Shown: in pieces, positions 1-7,787 of the stretch
How the letters are laid out: every line of letters starts with the position of its first letter
Numbering within the stretch: position 1 is the stretch's first letter
Assembly: GCA_020248265.1 (NCBI GenBank)
Contig: JADCHX010000017.1
Coordinates: 1-64,000, forward strand
Direction: 5' to 3'
DNA from: Rhodocyclaceae bacterium
GTDB lineage: Bacteria; Pseudomonadota; Gammaproteobacteria; Burkholderiales; CAIKXV01
Length of the DNA stretch: 64,000 nt
The notes under the pieces: model-generated
The model's input: only the letters and a program-made list of their open reading frames with translations
What the model was told of the DNA's origin: nothing
The model's database searches: none
Position numbers and translations under genes: made by a program

Positions 1-188
1 GGTTCCTCTCTCACCACAGCACCTGCGCGGATCGAGGCGAGGGGCTACCTGGCGGAGCGAGGTAAAGGAGGAGCCTCCGGGCGCGGCAGCGCCCGGAGGC
101 GGGGGACACGAGCGGAGCCAGGTAGCCCCTCGCCTCGATCCTGCACAGGACAAAGAACCAGGTAGCCCCTCGCCTCGATCCTGCACAG
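1..188 (+). repeat. Structured dispersed repeat, copy A
   Basis: Near-identical (about 5 differences in 188 bases) to 7594-7781. It contains a long palindrome. The outer arms 29-53 and 117-141 are perfectly complementary over 25 bases. Inside them lie invariant block L (GGAGCGAGGTAAAGGAGGAG, 54-73), a perfect 11-bp GC hairpin with a 4-base loop (74-99) and invariant block R (CGGGGGACACGAGCGGA, 100-116). The right arm plus its tail (118-148) is repeated directly at 158-188, a 40-base period. The copy ends about 6 bases before the complement of the homospermidine synthase stop codon (195-197), so it forms that gene's immediate 3' flank. The left edge of homology lies at or beyond the window start. 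It could be a non-autonomous mobile element, a structured RNA or a terminator; no protein-coding potential is seen. Confidence 0.85.
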
Positions 189-194
189 CCCCCC

Positions 195-1619
195 TCACCC
201 CACGATGCGGAAGTTCATGAACTGCCACGGGTCGTTGCGGTCGATCGCCTCCGGATACAGCTCGCCGCGGTACGCCAGCGGCGTCCAGTCGGTGAACGTA
301 CCGCCGAGCCTGCCCAGGTACGGACGGGCGATCTCCATCAGCAACTGGTCGTCGAGGTGATCGGGCTCGACGATGCCGGCGGCCGGATTGCGGATCGTCC
401 AGATGATCGCGCCGACGAAACCGATGTTCACCTGCATGCCGGTCGCATTGTTGTACGGCGCCAGCCGGCGCGCTTCGGCTACCGACAGCTGCGAGCCGTA
501 CCAGTAGGCTCCGCGCTCGTGTCCGCACAGCAGCACGCCGAGTTCGTCGATGCCATCGGTCAGCTCGTCGCGCAGCAGCCGCTGGGACGGCTGCAGCCGG
601 TAGCTGCATTCGACGAACTGCTGCAGCGAAGCCACCGCGTCGTCGCACGGATGGTAGGCGTAGTAGCAGGTCGGCCGGTATTGCACGTCGGCGCCGTCCC
701 TGACCGTGAGGAAGTCGGCGATCGAGTGTGCCTCGCCGTGGGAGATCAGGTAGCCATGGAAAGGACCCGCCTGCGGCGCCCACGACCGTACCCGCGTCGT
801 GCAGCCGGTTCGATCGAGGAAGATGCTGCTGCCGCAGCCGAAGTCGAAGCGGCGGCCGTCGTGCGGGAAATGGTTCTCGTGCGTGCCCCAGCCCATCTCG
901 GCCGGCTGCAGGGATTCGCCGGCCAGTGCCTCCGAGGACCACGTGTTGCAGAATTCGTCGGCCTGCTTGCGCCGGTCGGTGGTCTGGTGGTCGCGCTCCG
1001 ACACCTGGATCACCTTGATGCCCAGGCGCCTGGCAAGTGCCGCCCAGCCATCACGGCTGGAAGGTCGCGATGGCAACCGCAGGTTGCCGAGTGATGCGAG
1101 TTCGACCAGGGCCTGCTTCACGAAGTGCGACACCAGGCCTGGATTCGCACCGTGCATCAGTACCGCTGTCGGAGCCGCCGGATCGCCGTTGCGCAGCGAC
1201 AGCGCATGCTCGCGGTGGGCGTAGTTGGTCCTGCGCTCGACGTCGATCGTCGTATCGGTATGGCCGCCGATCCAGGGTTCGATGCAGGCGTCGAGGTAGA
1301 GCACGCCGTGGTGCTGGCACCATTCGATCGAGTCGACCGAGCCGACGTCTACCGACGCATTGACCAGGAAATCGCCGCGCGACAGGTGTCGGGCATAGAT
1401 GGCCCGGTAGTTCTCGCGGGTGATCGGTTCGTTGATGAATCGGACGCCCAGACCCTCGGCGATCTCTCGACCGCTTTCGTTCGCCGTGACGATGGTTATC
1501 TGCTCGGGGGCGATGTCTACATGTCGCATCAACAAGGGAAGCGATCCCTGTCCGATGCTGCCGAAGCCCACGATCAGCATGCGGCCCTTGAACGCCGCGT
1601 ACCGGATGTATTCGCTCAT
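195..1619 (-). CDS. hss: Homospermidine synthase
   Basis: 474 aa, the usual length for bacterial homospermidine synthase. This saccharopine-dehydrogenase-like, NAD-dependent enzyme joins aminobutyl groups of putrescine and/or spermidine to make homospermidine in the cytosol. A Rossmann dinucleotide loop GFGSIGQ sits at residues 18-24, and the rest matches the family as I know it (NASVDVGS near residue 90, then DACIEPW). I chose the ATG at 1619 because a GGAG lies about 6 bases upstream; the reading frame stays open further upstream but that stretch looks non-coding. The gene is divergent from glpK and stands alone. Its stop codon directly abuts structured repeat copy A, which may serve as its transcript end. 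Confidence 0.88.
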   Translation of the reverse strand: MSEYIRYAAFKGRMLIVGFGSIGQGSLPLLMRHVDIAPEQITIVTANESGREIAEGLGVRFINEPITRENYRAIYARHLSRGDFLVNASVDVGSVDSIEWCQHHGVLYLDACIEPWIGGHTDTTIDVERRTNYAHREHALSLRNGDPAAPTAVLMHGANPGLVSHFVKQALVELASLGNLRLPSRPSSRDGWAALARRLGIKVIQVSERDHQTTDRRKQADEFCNTWSSEALAGESLQPAEMGWGTHENHFPHDGRRFDFGCGSSIFLDRTGCTTRVRSWAPQAGPFHGYLISHGEAHSIADFLTVRDGADVQYRPTCYYAYHPCDDAVASLQQFVECSYRLQPSQRLLRDELTDGIDELGVLLCGHERGAYWYGSQLSVAEARRLAPYNNATGMQVNIGFVGAIIWTIRNPAAGIVEPDHLDDQLLMEIARPYLGRLGGTFTDWTPLAYRGELYPEAIDRNDPWQFMNFRIVG

Positions 1620-1915
1620 TTCACTCCGTCGGTGAGTGTTGCATTGATCGATGATTGCCCGGCAGGCGCCGCGGGGCGCGTGCCGTACGAACGGGGTGTG
1701 CCGGCACCGGGACCTTGGCGGAAACAGGCCGGACGCGTATTTTACGGAATCGGCAGGTTGTTTTCGCGCTTTTGCGCGCAGCGTTCCCATTTACCGGTGC
1801 CAGTCATGCTCGTCCGTGCACGTCGCAGCCAACCCGCAGTCGTTCGTGGGCCGCGGTTCCCCGCGCCGATGCTGCCGTGCGTATCGATCGCATCGTGGCC
1901 GTGCGCGGCGGGCTG

Positions 1916-3403
1916 GTGAAGCGCTACATCCTCGCCCTCGACCAGGGGACCACGAGCTCGCGCGCGCTGGTGGTCGCCGACGACGGCACAGTGGTGGCGA
2001 GCGCGCAGCGCGAGATCACGCAGCACTATCCGCAGCCTGGTTGGGTCGAGCATGACGCCGAGGAGATCTGGGCCACCCAGCTCGCTACCGCCACCGAGGC
2101 GATGGCTCGCGCCGGCATCGCGCCGGACCAGGTCGCCGGACTCGGCCTGACCAATCAGCGCGAGACCGTCGTTCTCTGGGAACGCGCTACCGGCCGCCCG
2201 CTTGCGCCGGCGATCGTCTGGCAGGACCGCCGTACCAGCCACGACTGCGCCCGGCTGCGCGAAGCGGGCATGGAAGACCGCGTGCGTGCGCTGACCGGGC
2301 TGCTGCTCGATCCGTACTTCTCGGCGACCAAGCTCGCCTGGCTGCTCGACCACGTGCCGGGCGCGCGAGCCAGGGCCGCGGCAGGGGAACTCGCCTGCGG
2401 CACCATCGACAGCTGGCTGGCATGGAAGCTCACGCGTGGCGCGCTGCATGTCACCGACGCGGGCAATGCTTCGCGCACGCTGCTGTTCGACCTCGCGGCC
2501 GGTGCGTGGAGCGATGAGCTGTGCGCCCTGTTCGACGTGCCGCGTGCGCTCCTGCCGACGGTCGTCGACTCCACCGGCGTGATCGGCCATGCCGCAGCCG
2601 ACCTGCTCGGCGCGGCGATCCCGATCGCCGGCATCGCGGGCGACCAGCAGGCGGCGCTGTTCGGTCAGCGCTGCATCCGTGCCGGCATGGCGAAGAACAC
2701 CTACGGGACCGGTTGCTTCATGCTGATGCACACCGGCGATACGCCGGTTGCATCGTCGCACCGCCTGCTCTCGACCGTGGCATGGCGTACCGGCGCACGC
2801 CGCGAGTACGCGCTGGAGGGCAGCGTATTCGTGGCAGGGGCGGTCGTGCAGTGGTTGCGCGATGCGCTCGGCGTGATCCGCCACTCGAGGGATGTCGAGC
2901 CGCTGGCGGCCAGTGTCGAGGATGCTGGCGGCGTGGTGTTCGTGCCGGCGTTCACTGGACTGGGCGCACCGTACTGGGACCCTGACGCCCGCGGTGCGAT
3001 CCTCGGCCTGAGTCGTGGCACCGGTGCCGCGCACATCGCGCGCGCCGCAGTCGAGTCGATCGCCTTCCAGAGCGCCGAACTGCTGCTGGCGATGCAGGCC
3101 GATGCCGGCGTGCCGCTGGCCGAACTGCGCGTCGACGGCGGTGCGACCTCGAACGATGCGCTGATGCAGTTCCAGGCCGACCTGCTGGGCGTACCGGTAC
3201 TCCGGCCGTCGGTCACCGAATGCACTGCGATCGGTGCCGCTCTGCTCGCCGGACTCGGTACCGGCCTCTGGCCGGACGCAGCGGCCCTGGATGCGCACTG
3301 GAAGCTCGACCGGTGCTTCGAGCCGCAGATGTCGCGCGACGAGGCCGGTATGCGCCTCGAGCGCTGGCGGCGGGCCGTGGGCCGGGTGCGCGGGGGCGTC
3401 TGA
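1916..3403 (+). CDS. glpK: Glycerol kinase
   Basis: 495 aa (E. coli GlpK is 502). FGGY-family sugar kinase that phosphorylates glycerol to sn-glycerol 3-phosphate with ATP in the cytosol. The N-terminal phosphate-binding loop DQGTTSSR is at residues 9-16, followed by GLTNQRET (residues 77-84) and WQDRR (102-106); [11 protein letters not shown] in the second half carries the expected catalytic Asp. I place the start at GTG 1916, directly before the conserved [12 protein letters not shown]; the open frame extends to 1655 but that part has no family similarity. No glpF or glpD lies next to it, so it is an isolated glycerol gene here. Convergent with the AsmA-like gene. Confidence 0.92.
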   Translation: MKRYILALDQGTTSSRALVVADDGTVVASAQREITQHYPQPGWVEHDAEEIWATQLATATEAMARAGIAPDQVAGLGLTNQRETVVLWERATGRPLAPAIVWQDRRTSHDCARLREAGMEDRVRALTGLLLDPYFSATKLAWLLDHVPGARARAAAGELACGTIDSWLAWKLTRGALHVTDAGNASRTLLFDLAAGAWSDELCALFDVPRALLPTVVDSTGVIGHAAADLLGAAIPIAGIAGDQQAALFGQRCIRAGMAKNTYGTGCFMLMHTGDTPVASSHRLLSTVAWRTGARREYALEGSVFVAGAVVQWLRDALGVIRHSRDVEPLAASVEDAGGVVFVPAFTGLGAPYWDPDARGAILGLSRGTGAAHIARAAVESIAFQSAELLLAMQADAGVPLAELRVDGGATSNDALMQFQADLLGVPVLRPSVTECTAIGAALLAGLGTGLWPDAAALDAHWKLDRCFEPQMSRDEAGMRLERWRRAVGRVRGGV

Positions 3404-3436
3404 CGGGGCGCGCGGCTATCGTCGGTCGACCCCGTC
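3402..3436 (+). terminator. Possible terminator hairpin after glpK
   Basis: A 7-bp stem, GACGGGG (3402-3408) with CCCCGTC (3430-3436), overlaps the glpK stop and lies between convergent genes. There is no T-run, so it is weak evidence for termination. Confidence 0.25.
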
Positions 3437-3482
3437 CGGCGAGCGACCGGATACGCACGCGGCAGGTGAACCGGCCCCGGGG

Positions 3483-6400
3483 TCAGTTACCGACTTCGAT
3501 CTTCTGCAGCGTGCCGCCGAGGCTGAAATTGGCGCGTATCGGGTTACTGTTTCCGGTGGTCAACTGGGCGTTGATGCGTCCGGTCAGCGCGCTCGTGGCA
3601 TCGATTTCGGCTGTACCGGTCGCGATCATCGGCCCCGAAGCCAGCCGCATCTGGCGCAGCGAATAGCTGCTGCCGGACATGGCGAACACCCCTGTCCACT
3701 CCTCGAAGGTGGTGCGACCGCCCCGGTTCGCCGGGTCGAGCAACAGCCGTGCGAGATCGATGCCGCCCAGCCAGCCGCGCCGGATGGTGAATGCGGTGGA
3801 GACCTGGGGCGAATCGAGGAGGCGGCGCAGCGCCGGGGCCTGCAGCGAGAACTTCATGTTCCCGTCCATCAGGCCGCTCGCGGTGGCGTTGACCGTCATC
3901 GCCGGCAGGAACTTCGCGGCATCGAGCCGGCGCAGGAGGAATTCGCCGCTGGCGGTGGCGACGGGTGCATCCGCACCCCAGGCGACCTTGAGCGAGCCCT
4001 GTGCCGTGCCGCCATACAGTTCGGCATCGACCTCGCTGGCGACCAGCCCGCTTCGCGTGACGATGCCGTTCACCTTCAACTGGTCGATGGTTGCCGAACT
4101 GCCCGGCAGCGGCTGCCAGTCGGTCGCCGACAGGCGCAAGGCGATGTCCTCCGTGGCACGTGTCAGGACGATCGATACCCTGCGGCTGTAGACGAGTATG
4201 CTGGCGCTGCTGAACCTGCCCGTGGCGTCCCACACGACCTCGACTTCGGCCTGTGGCAGTTCGATGTCGGGCATGGCCACGCGCAGGTTGCGGATCGAAA
4301 TGCGTTCGAAGCCGAGCGTATCCCTGCCGTCCATGCCGACGACATCGGGCAGTTTCGGCAGGAATTCCGGAGGCATCGTGACGGTACTGAGCTGCACCGA
4401 CTCGAACGTGAGCGGGCCCGCGAACAGCGACGACAGCGTCGGCACCGCATGTACCGACGCGATGGTCGCGCTGGCTGGACCGGTACCGACGACCACGTCG
4501 GTGAGCCGGATGTTGGGGCGTGGGATCAGCGACGCGTGCATCGACTTGATGGCCACCTTTTCCCCGAGTGCGGCACTCATCGCCTGTTCGACGCGCCCCA
4601 GGTAGGTGTTGAACGGAAGCACTTCGAACAGCCCGACTACGACCGCTGCCAGCAGTACCAGGGCTGTGGCATAGATCTTCCAGCGGGATTTCGATGGCTG
4701 TTCAGCGCGGGCTTTCGCTCGTGCCAGCGCCTGAGCTTCCGCCTCCGAGAGCTTGCGCTGACGCTCGCGCTCGCGTTCGAACTTCTCGCGCTCGGCGCGG
4801 GCCCGGTTGGCGATCTCGGCGGCTTCACGCACGCGGCGCTTCGATTCTTCTTCGGCAAGCAGCCGGCGCTGCTCTTCTTCCTTCGCGCGCTTCTCCTCCA
4901 TCTTGAGGATGTCGGTCATCTGCCGCCGGGCGAAGTCCTCGGCCCGATCGCGTGCTTCGGCGTCGCGGATCGAGCGCATCTGCTCTTCGGGCGTACTCGT
5001 CCCGCCACGCTCGCCGCCCGCGCCTCCGGAGGCCGGGGCCGCTGCCTGTTCGGCGGTGAGGCGGGCCATCTGATCTTCGAGTTCGCGGGTGAAGCGCTCC
5101 TGTTCGAGGCGCGACCGGGCCTCGGCATCCTCGATTGCCTGTCGCGCCGCACTGGCCAGCACGTCTGCATCGACCATCGGCGACGGAGCCGCTGCAGGCG
5201 GCGTGGCCGGGGGCGGTACATATGACGGTGCCGGTGCCGGTGCCGGTGCCGCCGTCGGTGTCGGCGTAGGCGTTGGCGTCGGTGTCGGTGTCGGTGTCGG
5301 CCGCGCAGTCGGTTTCAGTCCGGCGAGCGGCTGCCATTCGCTATCGGCCGGCGTCTGCGCCGCGACCTTTTCGCGGGGTTCGCGGTCGGTGGAAGACAGC
5401 GCGCGCATCCTCGCCTCGGCTTCTTCGCGCAGCGACCGTTCGGCTTCGATCAGCGCCTGTGTCTGTTCGCGCGCGCGCCTTTCCGCATCGGCGTGCGCCT
5501 GCGCACGTCGCTCGACTTCTTCGCGTGCGGTGCGTTCGGCGGCCGCCATCGCTTCGGCCTGTTCGCGGGCTCGGCGCTCGGCCTGCGCCTCCTCCCGTGC
5601 AGCCTGCTCGGCCAGCGCGCGCTCGCCGGCTTCCGCACGCAACCGGTCTTCCATTGCCTGCGCCTCGCGCGCCCGGGCGAGCGCATCCTGCCGGGCCTGC
5701 GCTTCCACGCTGGCCTTGGCTTCGACCTGCTGGCGCAGCTCGCGCTCGGCTTCCGCGCGCTGTTCGGCTGCTTCGCGGGCCCGGCGCTCGGCCTCCGCCT
5801 GCGCGAGGGCCCCGGCCCGGACGAGTGTGGTTGATTCGTCGCGCGCCTTTGCCTCTGCGATGGCCTTCTGCTTGCGTTCCGCGTCGAGCCGCGCGAGGGC
5901 GGCTATCCTGGCCTTCAGTCCGGCCTCCATCCGGCGCACGGCCGCGAGGCGAGCGGCCGCGTTGGTCTCGGCCTTGCGTACCGACTCGGCCCGTGCCCGT
6001 GCCTCGGCTTCAGCGCGCGCAAGCGCATCGGCCCGCGCACGCACCTCGGCCTCGGCGCGGTCGAGCGCACCCTGGCGCGCGACGATCTCCTCGTCGGACT
6101 GGTTTCGTACGACCTTCTCGGCCTTCAGGCGCGCCAGCGCCGCCGCGTTGACCTTGGCGTCGGCATCGGCGCGCGCCTTGGCCTCGGTTTCGGCGCGGAC
6201 CCTCGCTTCAGCCTGCACCTTGGCCTTGCGCTCGGCCTCCACCCGCTGGCGCGCTTCCTCCTCGGCCTGCTGTTCCTTCTTCGTCTCGGCACGCAGTTTG
6301 TCGAGGAGTTCCGGGGAGGTGAAATCGAGATCGAGCGGATCTGCGACCGGCACCACCTCGGCGATGATCAGGCCGCGTTCGACCAGTTCGCCCAGGGTTG

Positions 6401-6623
6401 CGCCGAGAGCGGCGTCGTCCATTCCGGCGGCCGTGCGCAGGTCGACGGCGCTGATCTGTTCGCCTGCCAACTCGTATACCTTGAGTACGACCGGGCTCAG
6501 GATGCCGGGGACGGGTCGCGCAGTGCCGTTGCGCCGAAGGACCGTTGCCTCGCCCAGCAGCGGGATTCCCGGGGCGATCGTCGGACCCGAAGGGGGCGCA
6601 GGCGGGGTTGTCGGGGTCGTCAT
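3483..6623 (-). CDS. AsmA-like protein with long N-terminal coiled coil
   Basis: 1046 aa. Residues about 10-95 look like a small helical, winged-helix-like segment. Residues 100-430 are an almost uninterrupted Ala/Glu/Arg heptad-like coiled coil. About 436-470 is a Pro-Thr dipeptide repeat followed by Ala-Pro. A second Arg/Glu-rich coiled coil runs from about 495 to 640. One transmembrane segment follows (about 648-668, ATALVLLAAVVVGLFEV). The C-terminal 375 residues resemble the AsmA/DUF3971 beta-strand fold of envelope lipid-transport proteins. AsmA relatives normally carry their TM at the extreme N-terminus with almost nothing in the cytoplasm, so a 640-residue cytoplasmic coiled coil is unusual. 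I chose ATG 6623, 8 bases after the upstream gene's stop, implying co-transcription with the carbonic anhydrase. The function of the coiled coil is unknown. Confidence 0.75.
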   Translation of the reverse strand: MTTPTTPPAPPSGPTIAPGIPLLGEATVLRRNGTARPVPGILSPVVLKVYELAGEQISAVDLRTAAGMDDAALGATLGELVERGLIIAEVVPVADPLDLDFTSPELLDKLRAETKKEQQAEEEARQRVEAERKAKVQAEARVRAETEAKARADADAKVNAAALARLKAEKVVRNQSDEEIVARQGALDRAEAEVRARADALARAEAEARARAESVRKAETNAAARLAAVRRMEAGLKARIAALARLDAERKQKAIAEAKARDESTTLVRAGALAQAEAERRAREAAEQRAEAERELRQQVEAKASVEAQARQDALARAREAQAMEDRLRAEAGERALAEQAAREEAQAERRAREQAEAMAAAERTAREEVERRAQAHADAERRAREQTQALIEAERSLREEAEARMRALSSTDREPREKVAAQTPADSEWQPLAGLKPTARPTPTPTPTPTPTPTPTAAPAPAPAPSYVPPPATPPAAAPSPMVDADVLASAARQAIEDAEARSRLEQERFTRELEDQMARLTAEQAAAPASGGAGGERGGTSTPEEQMRSIRDAEARDRAEDFARRQMTDILKMEEKRAKEEEQRRLLAEEESKRRVREAAEIANRARAEREKFERERERQRKLSEAEAQALARAKARAEQPSKSRWKIYATALVLLAAVVVGLFEVLPFNTYLGRVEQAMSAALGEKVAIKSMHASLIPRPNIRLTDVVVGTGPASATIASVHAVPTLSSLFAGPLTFESVQLSTVTMPPEFLPKLPDVVGMDGRDTLGFERISIRNLRVAMPDIELPQAEVEVVWDATGRFSSASILVYSRRVSIVLTRATEDIALRLSATDWQPLPGSSATIDQLKVNGIVTRSGLVASEVDAELYGGTAQGSLKVAWGADAPVATASGEFLLRRLDAAKFLPAMTVNATASGLMDGNMKFSLQAPALRRLLDSPQVSTAFTIRRGWLGGIDLARLLLDPANRGGRTTFEEWTGVFAMSGSSYSLRQMRLASGPMIATGTAEIDATSALTGRINAQLTTGNSNPIRANFSLGGTLQKIEVGN

Positions 6624-6631
6624 CGCGCGGC

Positions 6632-7162
6632 TCAGTCGGCGGTTCCGTCTGCGGCGAAGCCTGCACGGTACTGCCGCACACGCTCGACGTAATGATCCGC
6701 GTTGTGTCCGAGGTGCTCGATCTCCTCGGGCGTGAGGTGGCGGACGACCCGCCCTGGCGTTCCGAGGATGAGCACGCCGTCGGGGTAAGTCTTGCCCTCC
6801 GGGATCAGCGTGCCGGCACCCACCAGGCAGTTGCGCCCGATCACTGCATGGTTCATCACCACGCTTCGGATTCCTACGAGGCTGCCGTCGCCGATCGTGC
6901 ACCCGTGCAGCATCACCATGTGTCCGACGCTCACCCGCCGGCCGAGCGTGAGCCGGATGCCAGCATCGGTATGCAGCACGCAGCCGTCCTGCACGTTGGA
7001 GGCTTCGCCGATCGTGATGAGGTCGCTGTCGCCGCGCACGATCGAACCGAACCATACCGATGACTGGTCTTTCAGCACGACGCTGCCGATCACCGTCGCA
7101 TTGGCGGCGACGAAAGCGTTGCCTTCCAGCGTTACTTGGCGATCACCCAGGCGGTAGAGCAT
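6632..7162 (-). CDS. Gamma-class carbonic anhydrase family protein (YrdA-like)
   Basis: 176 aa, left-handed beta-helix protein built of hexapeptide repeats. The three likely metal-binding histidines of the family are visible: H64 (VLHTD), H81 and H86 (GHMVMLHG). RGDSD at about residues 43-47 is also typical. Relatives bind zinc or iron and are called gamma carbonic anhydrases, but many YrdA/PaaY-type members have weak or different activity, so the substrate is uncertain. The start ATG 7162 has a GAGGG about 7 bases upstream; an in-frame upstream start at 7198 is less likely. First gene of a probable two-gene unit with the AsmA-like gene. The repeat-rich region lies immediately upstream. Confidence 0.85.
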   Translation of the reverse strand: MLYRLGDRQVTLEGNAFVAANATVIGSVVLKDQSSVWFGSIVRGDSDLITIGEASNVQDGCVLHTDAGIRLTLGRRVSVGHMVMLHGCTIGDGSLVGIRSVVMNHAVIGRNCLVGAGTLIPEGKTYPDGVLILGTPGRVVRHLTPEEIEHLGHNADHYVERVRQYRAGFAADGTAD

Positions 7163-7305
7163 TTGACACCCTCTGACATCGGTGGAACGGGCGCCCACAG
7201 ACGGCCGGATGCAATCCCCTGGAGGTTGCGTCCGGCGTGCCGAAGGCTACCGGGCCATAGGATAACCCGAGCGAGACGGGCCCGACCATGGCGAATCGCA
7301 CGATG
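7163..7305. other. Gene-free stretch upstream of the carbonic anhydrase gene
   Basis: No credible coding frame. On the minus strand a TATCCT-like -10 lies about 90 bases before the ATG at 7162 and could promote it, with no convincing -35. The rest of the interval to 7787 is repeats, listed separately. Confidence 0.4.
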
Positions 7306-7423
7306 TGGTGCCTTGACACGCGTACCGGGCTGCCGGGCTGTCGTACGATGGTGCCTCGACACGCGCACCGGGCTGCCGGGATCTTCGACGATGGTGCCCG
7401 GACACACGCACCGGGCTGCCGGT
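7306..7423 (+). repeat. Tandem 43-base repeats, three units
   Basis: Units start at 7306, 7349 and 7392, each beginning TGGTGCC and sharing ACCGGGCTGCCGG. The first two are exactly 43 bases long. The third merges into the left outer arm of repeat copy C, so the tandem unit contains the arm sequence of the neighbouring structured element. No spacer-repeat regularity of the CRISPR kind is present. Confidence 0.85.
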
Positions 7424-7505
7424 TCCGCTCGTGTCCCCCGGCCCGGCCCTGCTGGCGCAGGCCCGGGCCTCCTCCTTTACCTCGCTCCACCGGCAGCCCG
7501 GTGCG
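7407..7505 (-). repeat. Structured dispersed repeat, copy C (inverted, different arms)
   Basis: Same architecture as copies A and B but on the opposite strand. Block R reads inverted at 7424-7440 and block L inverted at 7469-7488; both are identical to copies A and B. The central hairpin (7441-7468) and outer arms differ completely in sequence yet stay complementary. The arms 7407-7423 and 7489-7505 pair perfectly over 17 bases, and the central stem pairs over about 12 bases with one mismatch. The R-side arm is the one repeated in tandem upstream (7306-7423). Confidence 0.85.
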
Positions 7506-7593
7506 CGCGTCTTCTCCACCACCGTGCCCTGTTGAGAGTGGAGGATGGGCTGGTGCGAAGGCACTGCGGTCTGGTGCCGTCGGACGGTTGCAT
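7506..7593. other. Spacer between repeat copies C and B
   Basis: 88 bases with no gene. It includes short GGTGC/GGTGCG echoes but nothing I can assign. Confidence 0.4.
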
Positions 7594-7781
7594 GGTTCCT
7601 CTCTCACCACAGCACCTGCGCGGATCGAGGCGAGGGGCTACCTGGCGGAGCGAGGTAAAGGAGGAGCCTCCGGGCGCGGCAGCGCCCGGAGGCGGGGGAC
7701 ACGAGCGGAGCCAGGTGGCCCCTTGCCTCGATCCTGCACAGGACCAAGAGCCAGGTGGCCCCTCGCCTCGATCCTGCACAG
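7594..7781 (+). repeat. Structured dispersed repeat, copy B
   Basis: Second copy of the element at 1-188, same strand. Arms 7622-7646 and 7710-7734, block L 7647-7666, hairpin 7667-7692, block R 7693-7709. Relative to copy A the right arm has two substitutions (7717 A to G, 7724 C to T). Both keep G-U pairing if the plus strand is transcribed. The right arm is repeated directly at 7751-7781. The copy ends about 6 bases before the complement of the hppA stop codon (7788-7790), the same spacing as copy A to hss. Confidence 0.87.
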
Positions 7782-7787
7782 CAAGCA

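Noticed and set aside
1-188. Transposon end or insertion sequence
   Set aside because: No transposase reading frame in or near any of the three copies, and no terminal inverted repeats beyond the foldback arms; kept as a structured repeat of unknown type.
1655-1915. N-terminal extension of glycerol kinase
   Set aside because: Arg/Ala-rich with no kinase similarity; GTG 1916 sits directly before the conserved start of the family.
5089-6735. Plus-strand open frame of Ala/Ser/Arg opposite the coiled-coil region
   Set aside because: It is the complement of repeated Ala/Glu/Arg codons; low complexity and no start signal.
6624-7055. Extended N-terminus of the AsmA-like protein
   Set aside because: The upstream open frame lies inside the carbonic anhydrase gene and has Arg/His shadow composition; ATG 6623 follows that gene's stop by 8 bases.
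7306-7423. Possible CRISPR array
   Set aside because: Only three units, no constant repeat with unique spacers of matching size, no cas genes; the unit is shared with the arm of the neighbouring structured element.
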